DNA of 45,068 nt from Novosphingobium hassiacum (GCF_014196055.1 NZ_JACICY010000017.1:1-45068), one strand, 5' to 3'. Numbered from the stretch's first letter, positions 33,393-41,387 are shown. Numbers and translations: made by a program. The notes: generated from the sequence alone by a model not told the origin.

Positions 33393-33414
33393 GGGCGGCA
33401 CCGAAGCGCCGCCC
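33393..33414 (-). terminator. Hairpin with TTCG loop downstream of ssb
   Basis: GGGCGGC (33393-33399) pairs with GCCGCCC (33408-33414); on the - strand the stem extends to a TTCG tetraloop. It begins 9 bp after the ssb stop. No T-run follows, so it may stabilise the 3' end rather than terminate strongly. A second pair GCTTCGC/GCGAAGC lies at 33369-33389. Confidence 0.5.
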
Positions 33415-33423
33415 TCCTGATGG

Positions 33424-33759
33424 TCACAGGAACTCGACGTTCTCGGCGATGATCTCGCAGCCGTAGCGGTCATTGCCTTCGGCGTCCTGCCAGCGCGAGT
33501 AGTGGATGCGGCCCGTCACAGCGAGCTGGTCGCCCTTGGCCTTGTGCTGGCGCAGCGGGAGCCCCATGCCGTTGAAGACAGTGACCTTGTGGAATTCGGC
33601 ATCCTTGACGGGGTAGCCGGTTTCAGGATCCTTCTGGACCTTGCCGTCGCGGATGACCGGACGTTCGGTCACGAGGATCAGTTCGGTGATACGGGTGTCG
33701 CTGCGATCGCGGGCTACGGGATCCTTGGCGAGACGGCCGACGAGGTTGACGATGTTCAT
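33424..33759 (-). CDS. ssb: Single-stranded DNA-binding protein, short OB-fold form
   Basis: 111 residues starting MNIVNLVGRLAKDPVARDRS, the SSB OB-fold signature, with FHKVTVFNGMGLPLRQHKAK and YGCEIIAENVEFL completing the fold. It ends right after the OB domain and lacks the disordered tail and acidic C-terminal tip that recruit partner proteins in chromosomal SSB. ATG 33759 follows AGGAGG. Plasmid ssb genes typically lie in the leading region and help establish incoming single-stranded DNA. A row of perfect hairpins lies directly upstream, as with ssDNA promoters of other plasmids. Confidence 0.88.
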   Translation of the reverse strand: MNIVNLVGRLAKDPVARDRSDTRITELILVTERPVIRDGKVQKDPETGYPVKDAEFHKVTVFNGMGLPLRQHKAKGDQLAVTGRIHYSRWQDAEGNDRYGCEIIAENVEFL

Positions 33760-34228
33760 TGCAAGAGCCTCCTTGGTGCCGACGGCTCGTCCGCCGGTGC
33801 CCTTATCGAGCCTCGGCGGGAGAGCTGGGACACCGCGCGCCCTCGCGCGCGGGAAACCTCGGAAATCGAGGTGGTGCGGGCAGCCCGGCTTGCCGGGCAA
33901 CACGGCTCGCATTTCTGCAGGTTGGCCCTAAGCTCGACCAGAGAGGCAGGGGCACTGGGCGGCGGACGTGCGGGTGGCACAGGGGCTGATTGCGTGCCTG
34001 AATATCAACCTCGCCGCGTCTCGGCTTGCTGTTATCAAGGATGATCGCATGATTGATCGTCCGTACTCGCCGATTTCGGTGAGCGAATAGTCCCTTTGCG
34101 GCAGTCGTCCGGAACACCTGACCTTGGCTATCTGGGGTGCCGATCCGCAAGGTTGGTGCCACTGGCCTGGCGTTGATGCACAATCGGACAAGGCCCCAAG
34201 GGGGCTGCCTGTTTGCACGTAGCGCCAA
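33760..34228. other. 469-bp upstream region of ssb
   Basis: No gene is supported between ssb and the toxin gene. The ssb-proximal part (33791-33898) consists of consecutive hairpins. The distal part (33905-34228) has ordinary GC-rich sequence with no feature that could be named. Confidence 0.45.
33791..33898 (-). promoter_or_regulatory. Hairpin array upstream of ssb, Frpo-like candidate
   Basis: Four perfect stem-loops in 108 bp: CCGCCG/CGGCGG (33791-33819), CCGCGCGC/GCGCGCGG with loop CCTC (33833-33852), ACCTCG/CGAGGT with loop GAAAT (33856-33872) and GCCCGGC/GCCGGGC (33883-33898). In F, a folded single strand (Frpo) upstream of the leading-region genes acts as a promoter in incoming DNA and as a priming site. 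Position, folding and gene direction agree with that model; function is inferred. Confidence 0.5.
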
Positions 34229-34633
34229 TCAATCCCGATCGACGGGAGCTGCTCTCCAGGCTGCTATGGCATCGATGATCTTTGCCGTGAACCGCGGTGG
34301 GAGTCGTCCGGCAATGTACCCGGGCTGCTTCATAAGGGGCCTTATATCGAACCCGGGCCAGGTGAACCGGTTGAATTCCGAAATGACGATTGCGCTACCG
34401 GGAGCAAGGCCAGCTGTGCGCGCAATCTCATCGGGGATCACGATGGCGTTCTTGCGCCCCTCGCCCTTGGTCGTGATCGCGGCGACCAGATAGCGTGAGC
34501 CCTCGACACCCACGATGACGACAAAGCGTTCCTTGACGCCCTCATCGCGGCCTTGGCGCTGCTCTTCCTCGAAGAGGTAGACGTATCGGAGGATATGGCC
34601 TGCGGCGGGGCGGTCAGTCTTCCCAGCGGTCAT
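34229..34633 (-). CDS. Putative toxin of a type II TA module (MazF/PemK-like)
   Basis: 134 residues. GHILRYVYLFEEEQRQGRDE, followed by RFVVIVGVEGSRYLVAAIT, has the layout of small SH3-like MazF/PemK-type barrels, where an early strand pair is followed by a second beta-rich half (SAIVISEFNRFTWPGFDIRPL). This is a weak structural match. The stronger argument is context: its ATG (34633) lies inside the 3' end of a Phd-type antitoxin gene, overlapping by 20 bp, as in antitoxin-toxin operons. If correct it would be an RNA-cleaving or otherwise growth-blocking toxin that stabilises the element. Confidence 0.6.
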   Translation of the reverse strand: MTAGKTDRPAAGHILRYVYLFEEEQRQGRDEGVKERFVVIVGVEGSRYLVAAITTKGEGRKNAIVIPDEIARTAGLAPGSAIVISEFNRFTWPGFDIRPLMKQPGYIAGRLPPRFTAKIIDAIAAWRAAPVDRD

Positions 34634-34916
34634 TGGCGAGTTCGCTGTCCGAGGGCCGTGCATTGGCGAACGCTTGGCGGTCGGCGTCGGTCATGTCGGA
34701 CGAAGCGACAGCTTCGATATTCATGTGATCTGCGATCATACCGCGCGCCGCCTGTTCAAGATGGCGGAAATATTCGCTATCTGCGATCACATGCCGCTCG
34801 CGGCCATGGCTGGTCAGGACGACCGGCTGCTTGGTCGCAAGGTCGAGGAACTCGCCGGTGTTGTTGTGAAACCGGGTCAGGGGAATCCTGGGGTGCTCAT
34901 TGGCCGTCGCTGGCAT
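34614..34916 (-). CDS. Phd/YefM-type antitoxin
   Basis: 100 residues. The N-terminal segment IPLTRFHNNTGEFLDLATKQPVVLTSHGRERHVI (described in parts: strand, helix, strand-turn-strand) is the Phd/YefM DNA-binding fold. The C-terminal 40 residues are acidic and probably disordered (MTDADRQAFANARPSDSELA), suited to wrapping the toxin. ATG 34916 was chosen because GAGGAG lies 8 nt upstream. It overlaps the toxin gene by 20 bp. It represses its own operon through the repeated sites at 34938-34967. Confidence 0.75.
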   Translation of the reverse strand: MPATANEHPRIPLTRFHNNTGEFLDLATKQPVVLTSHGRERHVIADSEYFRHLEQAARGMIADHMNIEAVASSDMTDADRQAFANARPSDSELANDRWED

Positions 34917-34937
34917 GGTGGTATCTCCTCGTGGCAC

Positions 34938-34967
34938 CCAAAATAGCAATTATTGCCAAAATAGCAA
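34938..34967 (-). promoter_or_regulatory. Promoter and repeated operator of the Phd-type TA module
   Basis: CCAAAATAGCAA occurs twice (34938-34949 and 34956-34967), 18 bp apart on the same face of the helix roughly two turns away. On the - strand TTGCTA (34967-34962) and TATTTT (34945-34940), with 16 nt between, form a plausible -35/-10. The repeats thus cover the promoter, fitting antitoxin autorepression. Confidence 0.6.
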
Positions 34968-34992
34968 GATTTCTGCGACGACGATTGCCGCG

Positions 34993-35364
34993 CTAGCCTT
35001 CCACCTCTGTCGCCGGCAGCTCCGGCAATAATGGGACGAGGCCCGCATCAATCGCAAAGCCGAGAGTCCTTGCGAGGCGGCAGGCTCGAGCGATTGACCC
35101 GTCTGGAACATCGAGCGCCTTTTCAATGTGCCCAAGGGTTTCGCCAGCGCCGGGTTCACAGACCGCATGAAGCTTGCCTGCCTCTGCGGTGATAGCAAAG
35201 GGCCAGGTCATCGCGACACCGACGACCCGTTCGTCGAGGACAAGCAGCGTATCGCCAGTAGCGATAGTCTCGTCGGTCTGCACGGCGTCGTAGGCATTGC
35301 CCGTCGAGGCGAAGGCATGGATCCGCCAGGCGCTGAAGGCGAAGCGCTCGCTGTCGCTCAGCAT
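34993..35364 (-). CDS. Hypothetical 123-residue protein
   Basis: Starts MLSDSERFAFSAWRIHAFAS. A small soluble alpha/beta protein with strands at about 38-60 (DTLLVLDERVVGVAMTWPFA) and a helical C-terminal half. No motif recognised. The start overlaps the stop of the upstream gene by 7 bp, so the two are co-translated. It ends 77 bp before the TA antitoxin start on the same strand. Function unknown. Confidence 0.6.
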   Translation of the reverse strand: MLSDSERFAFSAWRIHAFASTGNAYDAVQTDETIATGDTLLVLDERVVGVAMTWPFAITAEAGKLHAVCEPGAGETLGHIEKALDVPDGSIARACRLARTLGFAIDAGLVPLLPELPATEVEG

Positions 35365-35873
35365 GGCACGGCCCCTTCGGGAAAGGCGCGCTGCGCCGCT
35401 TCCGGAAAGGCTGCGGTGAGGTTGCGATGGATCGGTCCGGAGGATTCCGGAAAGAATGTGCCGGTGCTGCTCGGCCGTGTGATCCGCAGCGCGCTTGCGA
35501 CGGCATCCAAGACGAAACCCGCAAGCTGATCGCTGGCCGTCAGCTTGGCGAACTCAGGCGGCGCAAACCCGGCCTGATGCCAGAAGGCGATGCCGGTCTC
35601 GAGGGTCTCGAGATAGCTGGCATGGCTGCCATCGTCCTGTTCGTCGTCAACGCTCGCCTCGACCGTCCGGTAGGTTCCGAAATCATGGGCGTTGGCCTTG
35701 ATCCGCAAACTGATGCCGGCAGGCGGCGAACCGGCAACCCCGATCAGCGCAGCCCTGTAGAGCATGGCTTCGGCGGTATTCACGATGGTGAAGTTCGGGG
35801 TGTGGCCGATTTGCGCGCCGTCCTCATTCGAAGGCGCGCCGCCAAGATCGAGTGTCCAGTTTGTTTTTGCCAT
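35358..35873 (-). CDS. Hypothetical 171-residue protein
   Basis: Starts MAKTNWTLDLGGAPSNEDGA. The N-terminal half is beta-rich (FTIVNTAEAMLYRAALIGVA and ISLRIKANAHDFGTYRTVEA) and the middle is acidic and helical. AAAGGAGG precedes ATG 35873. It overlaps the next gene by 7 bp. A pyrimidine tract (35899-35914), G-runs on the coding strand, lies about 30 bp upstream of the start. No family recognised. Confidence 0.6.
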   Translation of the reverse strand: MAKTNWTLDLGGAPSNEDGAQIGHTPNFTIVNTAEAMLYRAALIGVAGSPPAGISLRIKANAHDFGTYRTVEASVDDEQDDGSHASYLETLETGIAFWHQAGFAPPEFAKLTASDQLAGFVLDAVASALRITRPSSTGTFFPESSGPIHRNLTAAFPEAAQRAFPEGAVPC

Positions 35874-35962
35874 TCAAGCCTCCTTTGCTTGAACGGCTTC
35901 TCCCCCTTCCCTTTGGTTGGCCGTGTTGCCGCAGCAGGTCGGCTCAGCTTGCAAGCAGTGGG

Positions 35963-36004
35963 CAAAAGAAAAGGCCCGCCCGCGACAAATGCGCGGACGG
36001 GCCT
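35963..36004 (-). terminator. Rho-independent terminator of the DUF736 gene
   Basis: AGGCCCGCCCGCG (35972-35984) pairs with CGCGGACGGGCCT (35992-36004) with one mismatch. On the - strand the stem is followed by TTTTCTTTT. It lies 53 bp after the DUF736 stop. Confidence 0.8.
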
Positions 36005-36011
36005 TCCCGAT

Positions 36012-36041
36012 GTGACCGGCGCGGGTCGCGGCACCGGTCAC
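36012..36041. repeat. Perfect inverted repeat between DUF736 stop and terminator
   Basis: GTGACCGG (36012-36019) and CCGGTCAC (36034-36041) are perfect complements. With the terminator it forms a double hairpin downstream of the DUF736 gene. Confidence 0.6.
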
Positions 36042-36057
36042 GGGGGGCTTGTCCCGG

Positions 36058-36558
36058 TCAGGCGTCAACGCTCGCGCGCGTCTTGCCCTTGGGTGCCGGC
36101 GCGGTGCTCTCGCCCAGACCGTCGCCGGTGGCAGCGGCGCTGTCAACGCTGCGGTCGCTGGCCGGTTCGTCGCCGGTGGCGGTGAGCGGCGGCAGGGCGC
36201 CTTCGCTTTCGCTGCCGAAGCCGTCGAGCGAGGCCTTGGGCTTCGACCGGCGCCAGGCGACGTTGTAGCTGCCATCGTTCTGCTGGAACATGGCAACCGT
36301 GATCGGCGCCGAGAGGCTGGGATCGTCGATCTGGCCCGACAGGAAGCACTCGCCGGTCTCGTTCGACGAGTATTCCCAGAGCGCGCCGATCTTGACCCAG
36401 CTGCGGCGGTCGGCCGAGAGCGCCATGAGGTCGAACTTGGGTGCCCGCTCGTTGGTGGAGTCGAAGGCCCGCAGGGCGACGGTCGCGCTGAAGGTCAGGG
36501 TGGTGATGCGGCCGATGTGAACGCCTTCTGCGTTGGCCTTGAGGGTGCCGATGTTCAT
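36058..36558 (-). CDS. DUF736-domain protein with Ala/Pro-rich tail
   Basis: 166 residues. The first 110 match the DUF736 pattern: MNIGTLKANAEGVHIGRITT, a central PKFDLMALSADRRSWVKIGA, then YLSGQ-like CFLSGQIDDPSLSAPI and YNVAWRRSKPKA at the end. The remaining 55 residues are low-complexity Ala/Glu/Thr sequence not usual for the family, which is normally near 105-110 residues. DUF736 proteins are typical of alphaproteobacterial plasmids and ICEs; their function is unknown. GGAGA precedes ATG 36558, and a G-run tract (36601-36625) lies about 45-65 bp upstream. It is followed by two hairpins. Confidence 0.82.
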   Translation of the reverse strand: MNIGTLKANAEGVHIGRITTLTFSATVALRAFDSTNERAPKFDLMALSADRRSWVKIGALWEYSSNETGECFLSGQIDDPSLSAPITVAMFQQNDGSYNVAWRRSKPKASLDGFGSESEGALPPLTATGDEPASDRSVDSAAATGDGLGESTAPAPKGKTRASVDA

Positions 36559-36773
36559 GTCACATTCTCCTGATGTTGTCCGAACCCCTTGTCCGGAGCA
36601 CCTTCTCCCTTCCCCCTCCCCCCCGGGCCCTTGGCCCGGCCCGTGCGCCAGCAACCGCAGGCGCGCGTAATTCTTGCCGGCCCATCCAAAGGGCCGAGAC
36701 GGTCCATGGACCCCTGCGGTGTGGTGAGGCGATCACCTGCCAGTGCTCCCCTCACCACGCCTGTTTCGCTGAC

Positions 36774-37124
36774 TTAGGCTTCAGGCTCCGACCTGTCCTT
36801 GATCTGGCTAAGGCGCGCCATGAAGGCCTTGGCTTCGAGCTGATTGGGTCCATCGCGCGTGGCGAGGCAGGCCATCCTGTCGATCTCGAGCTGTGCGGCA
36901 AGACTTGCATCGATATGGCAATAGGGTTCGAGCACGCGGATTGCTTCAACCGCGCGGGGCAGCTCGCCGAAGTCTGTTCCGACCCACACAAGTTCGGTCT
37001 CCTCCCCGTCCTCGTCAGGCGCGCTCAGAACCTGCGCAAAGTATGTCTGCAAGGGGCGGTCCCAGCCAACATAGGCACTTGCCGCCGCAATCCCGTCACG
37101 AAGCGGTACTTTGTGTCTGCTCAT
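36774..37124 (-). CDS. Hypothetical 116-residue protein
   Basis: Starts MSRHKVPLRDGIAAASAYVG. Soluble and acidic; WDRPLQTYFAQVLSAPDEDG, then ELVWVGTDFGELPRAVEAIR, indicates an alpha/beta fold resembling small plasmid-encoded proteins, and the C-terminus is helical. No motif recognised and no strong ribosome site seen. It lies between the DUF3768 and DUF736 genes on the same strand. Function unknown. Confidence 0.6.
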   Translation of the reverse strand: MSRHKVPLRDGIAAASAYVGWDRPLQTYFAQVLSAPDEDGEETELVWVGTDFGELPRAVEAIRVLEPYCHIDASLAAQLEIDRMACLATRDGPNQLEAKAFMARLSQIKDRSEPEA

Positions 37125-37196
37125 GCGCCGTTTACCTCCGCATCGGGCTTGGGCGGCTGCCCGGTCACGCAGCGAAATGCCTGCCCTTCACAATGA

Positions 37197-37568
37197 TCAG
37201 TAGTCCGCTGGCCGCATCAGCGTGATGACGCGCCGTGTCATCGCTGGATTGGCCGGATCCTCTGACCCGAACGCCAGTTCGGTGTCGTAATAATCGACTT
37301 TCATCAGCACCTTGATGCCATCGACATCCAGGCTTGCAAAGTCTCGCTCGGGCGAATCCGGGGCGAAGGTGCAATGGCGCAGAGCGGCCATCAGCCGGGC
37401 CTGTGCCATCATGCTTTGTGCCACCGTGTCGCCGCCGAGTTCTGCAAGCAGCCCGGAGGTCATGACGATGCGGGCCGTTCGGTCACGGCCCTGGCGTGCG
37501 GCATCATTGAGCAGCGCGATCCGCTCGGTGCGCTGCCGAGCGCAAGAGAGGTCGGATGTGTCATGCAT
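37197..37568 (-). CDS. DUF3768-domain protein
   Basis: 123 residues. RIALLNDAARQGRDRTARIV, then MTSGLLAELGGDTVAQSMMA, and a strand-rich end (KVLMKVDYYDTELAFGSEDP, then TRRVITLMRPADY) match the DUF3768 family, common on alphaproteobacterial plasmids and uncharacterised. ATG 37568 was chosen because GGAGG lies 9 nt upstream; a longer open frame has no support. It starts 59 bp after the ATPase gene stops, on the same strand. Confidence 0.78.
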   Translation of the reverse strand: MHDTSDLSCARQRTERIALLNDAARQGRDRTARIVMTSGLLAELGGDTVAQSMMAQARLMAALRHCTFAPDSPERDFASLDVDGIKVLMKVDYYDTELAFGSEDPANPAMTRRVITLMRPADY

Positions 37569-37627
37569 TGGAGGTCTCCTCCCGATCAAAGGGGCGATCA
37601 GCGGGCAACCGGACGGCCTCGCGAACC

Positions 37628-39301
37628 TCAGCCCGCAGGCTGACAAGCGGATAGCTGAACATTGATCGCGGTCCCGGGGGCGACGGTAATGGCAACCTGC
37701 CGATCCTTGGGAATGACCCACAGGATGCTGGCGAGCGTGTCGCGGATACGCGCCGCAATGGCCTCGTCTTCGCCGAGCAGCACCCGGGCCGCGAGCTCGC
37801 GCGCATCGCGCAAGAAGTGCTCGTGCTGGGTGTCCCAGGAGTCGGCCTCGCTGTCGTCGCTAGCGCAGAAACAGACGTTCTCGATCAGATGAACCAGCGT
37901 TTCGGGGGTCAGCGCCGGACCCGGCACATAAGCGATGCGGATCTGGTCGACACCGCTGTACCAGCCATCCTCGCCCACGACGAAGGCCACATCTGCCGGG
38001 ATCCGTTCTTCGCGCTGCGTTTCGCTGGAGCGGTGGAAGACACAGAACCTCAGCTCGATCGTCTCGGCACGAACATGGTCATCGAGCGGCGGAAAGCTGC
38101 CGTTCTCGGCGATGACGTGGCCCTGCTCCCCGGCTGCAACATAGAAGCGCACGTTGCCGAGCTGATGCAGCGCGTCATACCAGCCATAGCCAGCGTAGGC
38201 GGGATGGTTCTCGACGAGGTGTGGGCGCAAAGGGTGATCGCGCAGCGCGCGCTCCAGCCCCTGTGCAATATCGGGCTCAAGATCCGCGACAAGGATCGTG
38301 TCCGCACCTGCTGCGACTTCCTCATACTCAACATTGACGTTGTCGCTCTCCGCGATGGCCGCATGCCAGCGGGGCAGGCAGGGGTCGGCCTCCGGCAGGG
38401 CAACCCCAAGATCGCGGGCTTCCTTCCAGTTCTCGAAGGAAAGCCGGTGCTGGCCACTGTGCGCCAGCGCGGCATAGATCGTGCGCTTGCACGCTGCCTG
38501 CAGCGCCGCAAATGCGGCGTTCTCGACGAATTCCTTGCGCGCCGGGAGCACAAGGGCAAGGCCCGGCGTGGCCCCGATATCGAGCCGGGCATGGTAGGTC
38601 TTGCCGCCAAGGCTCTCCGACACACTGGCAAGCTTGCGGGTGAGCACCATGCCATGGAAGTTCGTCGTGGGGTCCTGGTGGTATTCGCGCCCCTCGAACA
38701 CGCCGATCTGGCTGCCGTTCCACTCGGCGATGTAGATCGCCTTTGCGAGAAAGTCCTCGCGCGGCACGTGCGCGCCATTGAAGAACACCGGCAGCGGGTA
38801 GAACTTCGCGACCTCGCGCAGAATCCGCTCGGTCGTCTGCTCGCTCACCCCGGGCATCAGGAAGGTGATGGTCGTCCCAACCGGGCGAGCCAGGGGCACC
38901 ACGGCAATGTCCTGCGCACCGGTCCAGCCATCCGCTGGGACATGGACCGACCATCCGGTGTCGGCATCGGCATGACGCGTGCTGATCCGGGTATCCTTGC
39001 CCGCCAGGCTGAAGACACCCATGCCTGCCGGGTCTTCGGCCTCATGGATGTGCTGGCTCCAGCCCGAATCCCCCAGCGCAATCATGGTCTGGGGATCGGC
39101 TACCCCGGACCCATCATCGACAAGGGTCAGGCGCGCTCCGTCCTGATCCGCGCAGCAGGCGATATCGATCCGGGAAGCGCCAGCGCGGCGACTGTTCTGG
39201 AGGAGCTCGCCGAGGATATCGCCGATGGTGCCGTTAAAGAGGCGTGTGACTTTGGTGATCGTCTTCGGGCTGACGCTGGGTCGGATGACTGTCAGGTTCA
39301 T
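37628..39301 (-). CDS. GHKL-family ATPase (Hsp90/MutL/histidine-kinase-like ATP-binding fold)
   Basis: 557 residues. The N-terminal part carries the Bergerat ATP-binding motifs in order: N box ILGELLQNSRRAGA (E32, N36), G1 box VDDGSGV (62-67) and G2 box GMGVFSL (93-99). The rest has no transmembrane segment, no phospho-acceptor His domain and no MutL C-terminal motif, so it is neither a typical sensor kinase nor a full Hsp90. Related stand-alone GHKL proteins occur in several defence systems and on plasmids. Here it lies among leading-region genes with no evident enzymatic partner. A G-run tract (39331-39353) lies about 30-50 bp upstream of the start. The role is unknown. Confidence 0.75.
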   Translation of the reverse strand: MNLTVIRPSVSPKTITKVTRLFNGTIGDILGELLQNSRRAGASRIDIACCADQDGARLTLVDDGSGVADPQTMIALGDSGWSQHIHEAEDPAGMGVFSLAGKDTRISTRHADADTGWSVHVPADGWTGAQDIAVVPLARPVGTTITFLMPGVSEQTTERILREVAKFYPLPVFFNGAHVPREDFLAKAIYIAEWNGSQIGVFEGREYHQDPTTNFHGMVLTRKLASVSESLGGKTYHARLDIGATPGLALVLPARKEFVENAAFAALQAACKRTIYAALAHSGQHRLSFENWKEARDLGVALPEADPCLPRWHAAIAESDNVNVEYEEVAAGADTILVADLEPDIAQGLERALRDHPLRPHLVENHPAYAGYGWYDALHQLGNVRFYVAAGEQGHVIAENGSFPPLDDHVRAETIELRFCVFHRSSETQREERIPADVAFVVGEDGWYSGVDQIRIAYVPGPALTPETLVHLIENVCFCASDDSEADSWDTQHEHFLRDARELAARVLLGEDEAIAARIRDTLASILWVIPKDRQVAITVAPGTAINVQLSACQPAG

Positions 39302-39404
39302 GGCAAAGGGTCCTTCATCGCACTGGTTCGCCCTTCCCCTCCCCCTCCCCTTCAGATAGGCGGATCAATGCCTGGCCAGAGCCGGGTGGCCTTCGGCCTG
39401 CTCT

Positions 39405-40040
39405 TCATCCGACTCGCTTGGGCCGCAGGGCCTCAGGTATCGGGATGACCTCGTGCGCCGTATCGCGCAGCGCCGTGACCTCGCCGCGCGCGGCGTAGAG
39501 GTCCTTGGCGATGAGCGCGCAGACTTCGGCCTCGCCATAGGTTGGTCGGCCAAGGTGATCGACGCGTTCGACTTGCCGGGCAATCACGCCGACCTTGCCT
39601 TCCGGCACCCATTCGGCCCAATCGCCCCAGGCGCTGGTCACGCAGAATTCGCCGATCACGGCCATATAGGCCTTGCGCGTCCGCAGGATCGCGGACGCAT
39701 TCTCCTCGACGGCCTCTCCGGTAAAGGCACCGAAGCGGTCCGGGTGCCAACACCGCGCGGTATCGCGGGCAAGCTGCAGAAAGCCCGCGGAGCAGGAGCG
39801 CTGGCGTTCAAGCTCGCTGGCGAAGGCAAGGATCGGGAGCGCCCAGTCGCAGTCTTCCTCGTAGGAGCCGCCCTCGATCAGTAGCGCCGGCGGCATGGCG
39901 GCCTGCCTCTGATCGGACAGAATGATGCCGCCGTGGCTGGCGGTCATCACCGACCAAATGCCGGGGCCAAGCTGATCGGCCTGCTGGACTGCGCCCCAGA
40001 TCGATGTCGATGGGCGCGGCGACGGGGCAAAACATGTCAT
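39405..40040 (-). CDS. Conserved plasmid protein, possibly DUF7007
   Basis: 211 residues. SIWGAVQQADQLGPGIWSVM, then TASHGGIILSDQRQAAMPPA, and SYEEDCDWALPILAF give the pattern remembered for DUF7007-type plasmid proteins. The C-terminal part (WVPEGKVGVIARQVERVDHL) is strand-rich. GGAGAG precedes ATG 40040, and a G-run tract lies at 40074-40089 within the end of the upstream gene. The family name is tentative. The function is unknown, and it is probably part of the leading-region set. Confidence 0.6.
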   Translation of the reverse strand: MTCFAPSPRPSTSIWGAVQQADQLGPGIWSVMTASHGGIILSDQRQAAMPPALLIEGGSYEEDCDWALPILAFASELERQRSCSAGFLQLARDTARCWHPDRFGAFTGEAVEENASAILRTRKAYMAVIGEFCVTSAWGDWAEWVPEGKVGVIARQVERVDHLGRPTYGEAEVCALIAKDLYAARGEVTALRDTAHEVIPIPEALRPKRVG

Positions 40041-40087
40041 GAGCGAACTCTCCTTCTTCAGGTTCGCTCAAATCCTCCCCCTCCCCT

Positions 40088-41374
40088 TCACTCGAGAAGG
40101 CTGCGGGCTTCGCTGATAATTGCCTCAGGCGTCACGCTGCTCACCGGCAGGCATACGACAATCCCGGCCTGACCGAGACGCTCGCGCTCGATGCTGCGCA
40201 GTTCAAGATAGTCAGCATCATCCGACTGCAGGATCTGGAGCGCGAACTTGCACTCCACCCCGCTATGCTCATCGAGCAGCGCCACCAGGAAATCCGGCCT
40301 CGCTGAGCCCGCAGCCAGCGTTATGTCAAAGAGGACCTTTTTGACCGCCATCCTGACACCGAGACGGCGCAGTTCATATTGGGCCTGTTGGAGCGCGCGC
40401 AGCACGTCGCGATCATGGTCGCGCTCGGCGGGCACGAACTGGTTCCCGCTGAAGACAGGCTGGGCATAGGCGCGCAGCGCCAGGTATCCTTCGCGCCGAC
40501 TATGCTCGCCGACGACGGCCAGCACGAGAAAGGGTGGCTCGACCTCGGCCCGGATGATCCCAGTGTGCTGGATGCGATTGCGGATTTCGACAGTTCCGAG
40601 CCCCGTCACCACTTCGCTCGATGTGACCTCGCTTGCTTCGAGAAGCAGGAAGGACTGCGGCGCAAACTCGGGCGGCCAGGTCTCGGCGGCAGCCCGTAAC
40701 CGGGCATGGACCCGCCGCTTCTCGTAATCGATGGCGTTGGTGTAGAGGTGATCCGACAGCCGAATGCCCGGCGCGATCTCGAGGCCCTCGGCTGCGCGCT
40801 TGAGGTGGTGCATTTCTTCGCTGATCGAGCCTGCGCGCCTGCCACTGGGCGGTAATTCGCGCAGGATGTTCGAGCCTGCGCGTTCGAGCAGAAGCCAGAG
40901 TAGCTTGCCCAGGCGCGGGATGGCGACGCCGCGTGAGCGGTCGTCAGGCTCTATGTCCTCTGGCCTTTGTGCAAGCTTCTCCGGTGCCTTCTGGTGGGCA
41001 CTGAACAGGCCTTTTGGTAGGCCAATAGCATAGAGCGAATCCTTCACGGTCTCGCGGATGCGCGGTGGCGCCTGCGGCAGATGAAACGGGCAACCTGGCT
41101 CGTGGCCTGGCCGCGCAGTAAGGCGCCGGAGGTAATAGGTCTCCTGAAAACTGAGATAGGCCGCGCTCATCAGCGGCGGCGGCCGCTCTGCCCCAAGGCA
41201 ATCGCAGGCGATCCACTTGTGGTTCTCTCGCGCGGTCGAGACCAGTGAGACTGAAGCGCGGTGGTCGGCCTCGCTGCCCCGGCCTGTATACCACCGCACC
41301 AGCGCAGCCTTCAGCTCGTCGCTGATCGCGACCCTGCCGGTCTTTCCTGTGGTGTCCTTACCTACCAGCCACAT
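40088..41374 (-). CDS. DUF1173-like protein with PD-(D/E)XK-type nuclease motif
   Basis: 428 residues. The N-terminal third has spaced Cys/His (WIACDCLG, then HEPGCPFHLPQ) that could bind zinc. The C-terminal 100 residues contain RPDFLVALLDEHSGVECKFA: an Asp followed after about 12 residues by E-x-K, the core of PD-(D/E)XK nucleases, preceded by a suitable strand-helix. Length and context fit DUF1173 proteins of proteobacterial plasmids, but this naming is from memory. If active it would be a DNA-cleaving or DNA-binding protein. The start at 41374 faces the divergent gene at 41442 across 67 bp. Confidence 0.55.
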   Translation of the reverse strand: MWLVGKDTTGKTGRVAISDELKAALVRWYTGRGSEADHRASVSLVSTARENHKWIACDCLGAERPPPLMSAAYLSFQETYYLRRLTARPGHEPGCPFHLPQAPPRIRETVKDSLYAIGLPKGLFSAHQKAPEKLAQRPEDIEPDDRSRGVAIPRLGKLLWLLLERAGSNILRELPPSGRRAGSISEEMHHLKRAAEGLEIAPGIRLSDHLYTNAIDYEKRRVHARLRAAAETWPPEFAPQSFLLLEASEVTSSEVVTGLGTVEIRNRIQHTGIIRAEVEPPFLVLAVVGEHSRREGYLALRAYAQPVFSGNQFVPAERDHDRDVLRALQQAQYELRRLGVRMAVKKVLFDITLAAGSARPDFLVALLDEHSGVECKFALQILQSDDADYLELRSIERERLGQAGIVVCLPVSSVTPEAIISEARSLLE

Positions 41375-41387
41375 GCATGATGACGCC

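Noticed and set aside
37817..39448. 543-codon open frame on the + strand
   Set aside because: It is the antisense shadow of the GHKL ATPase gene, whose - strand frame has clear motifs and a normal start.
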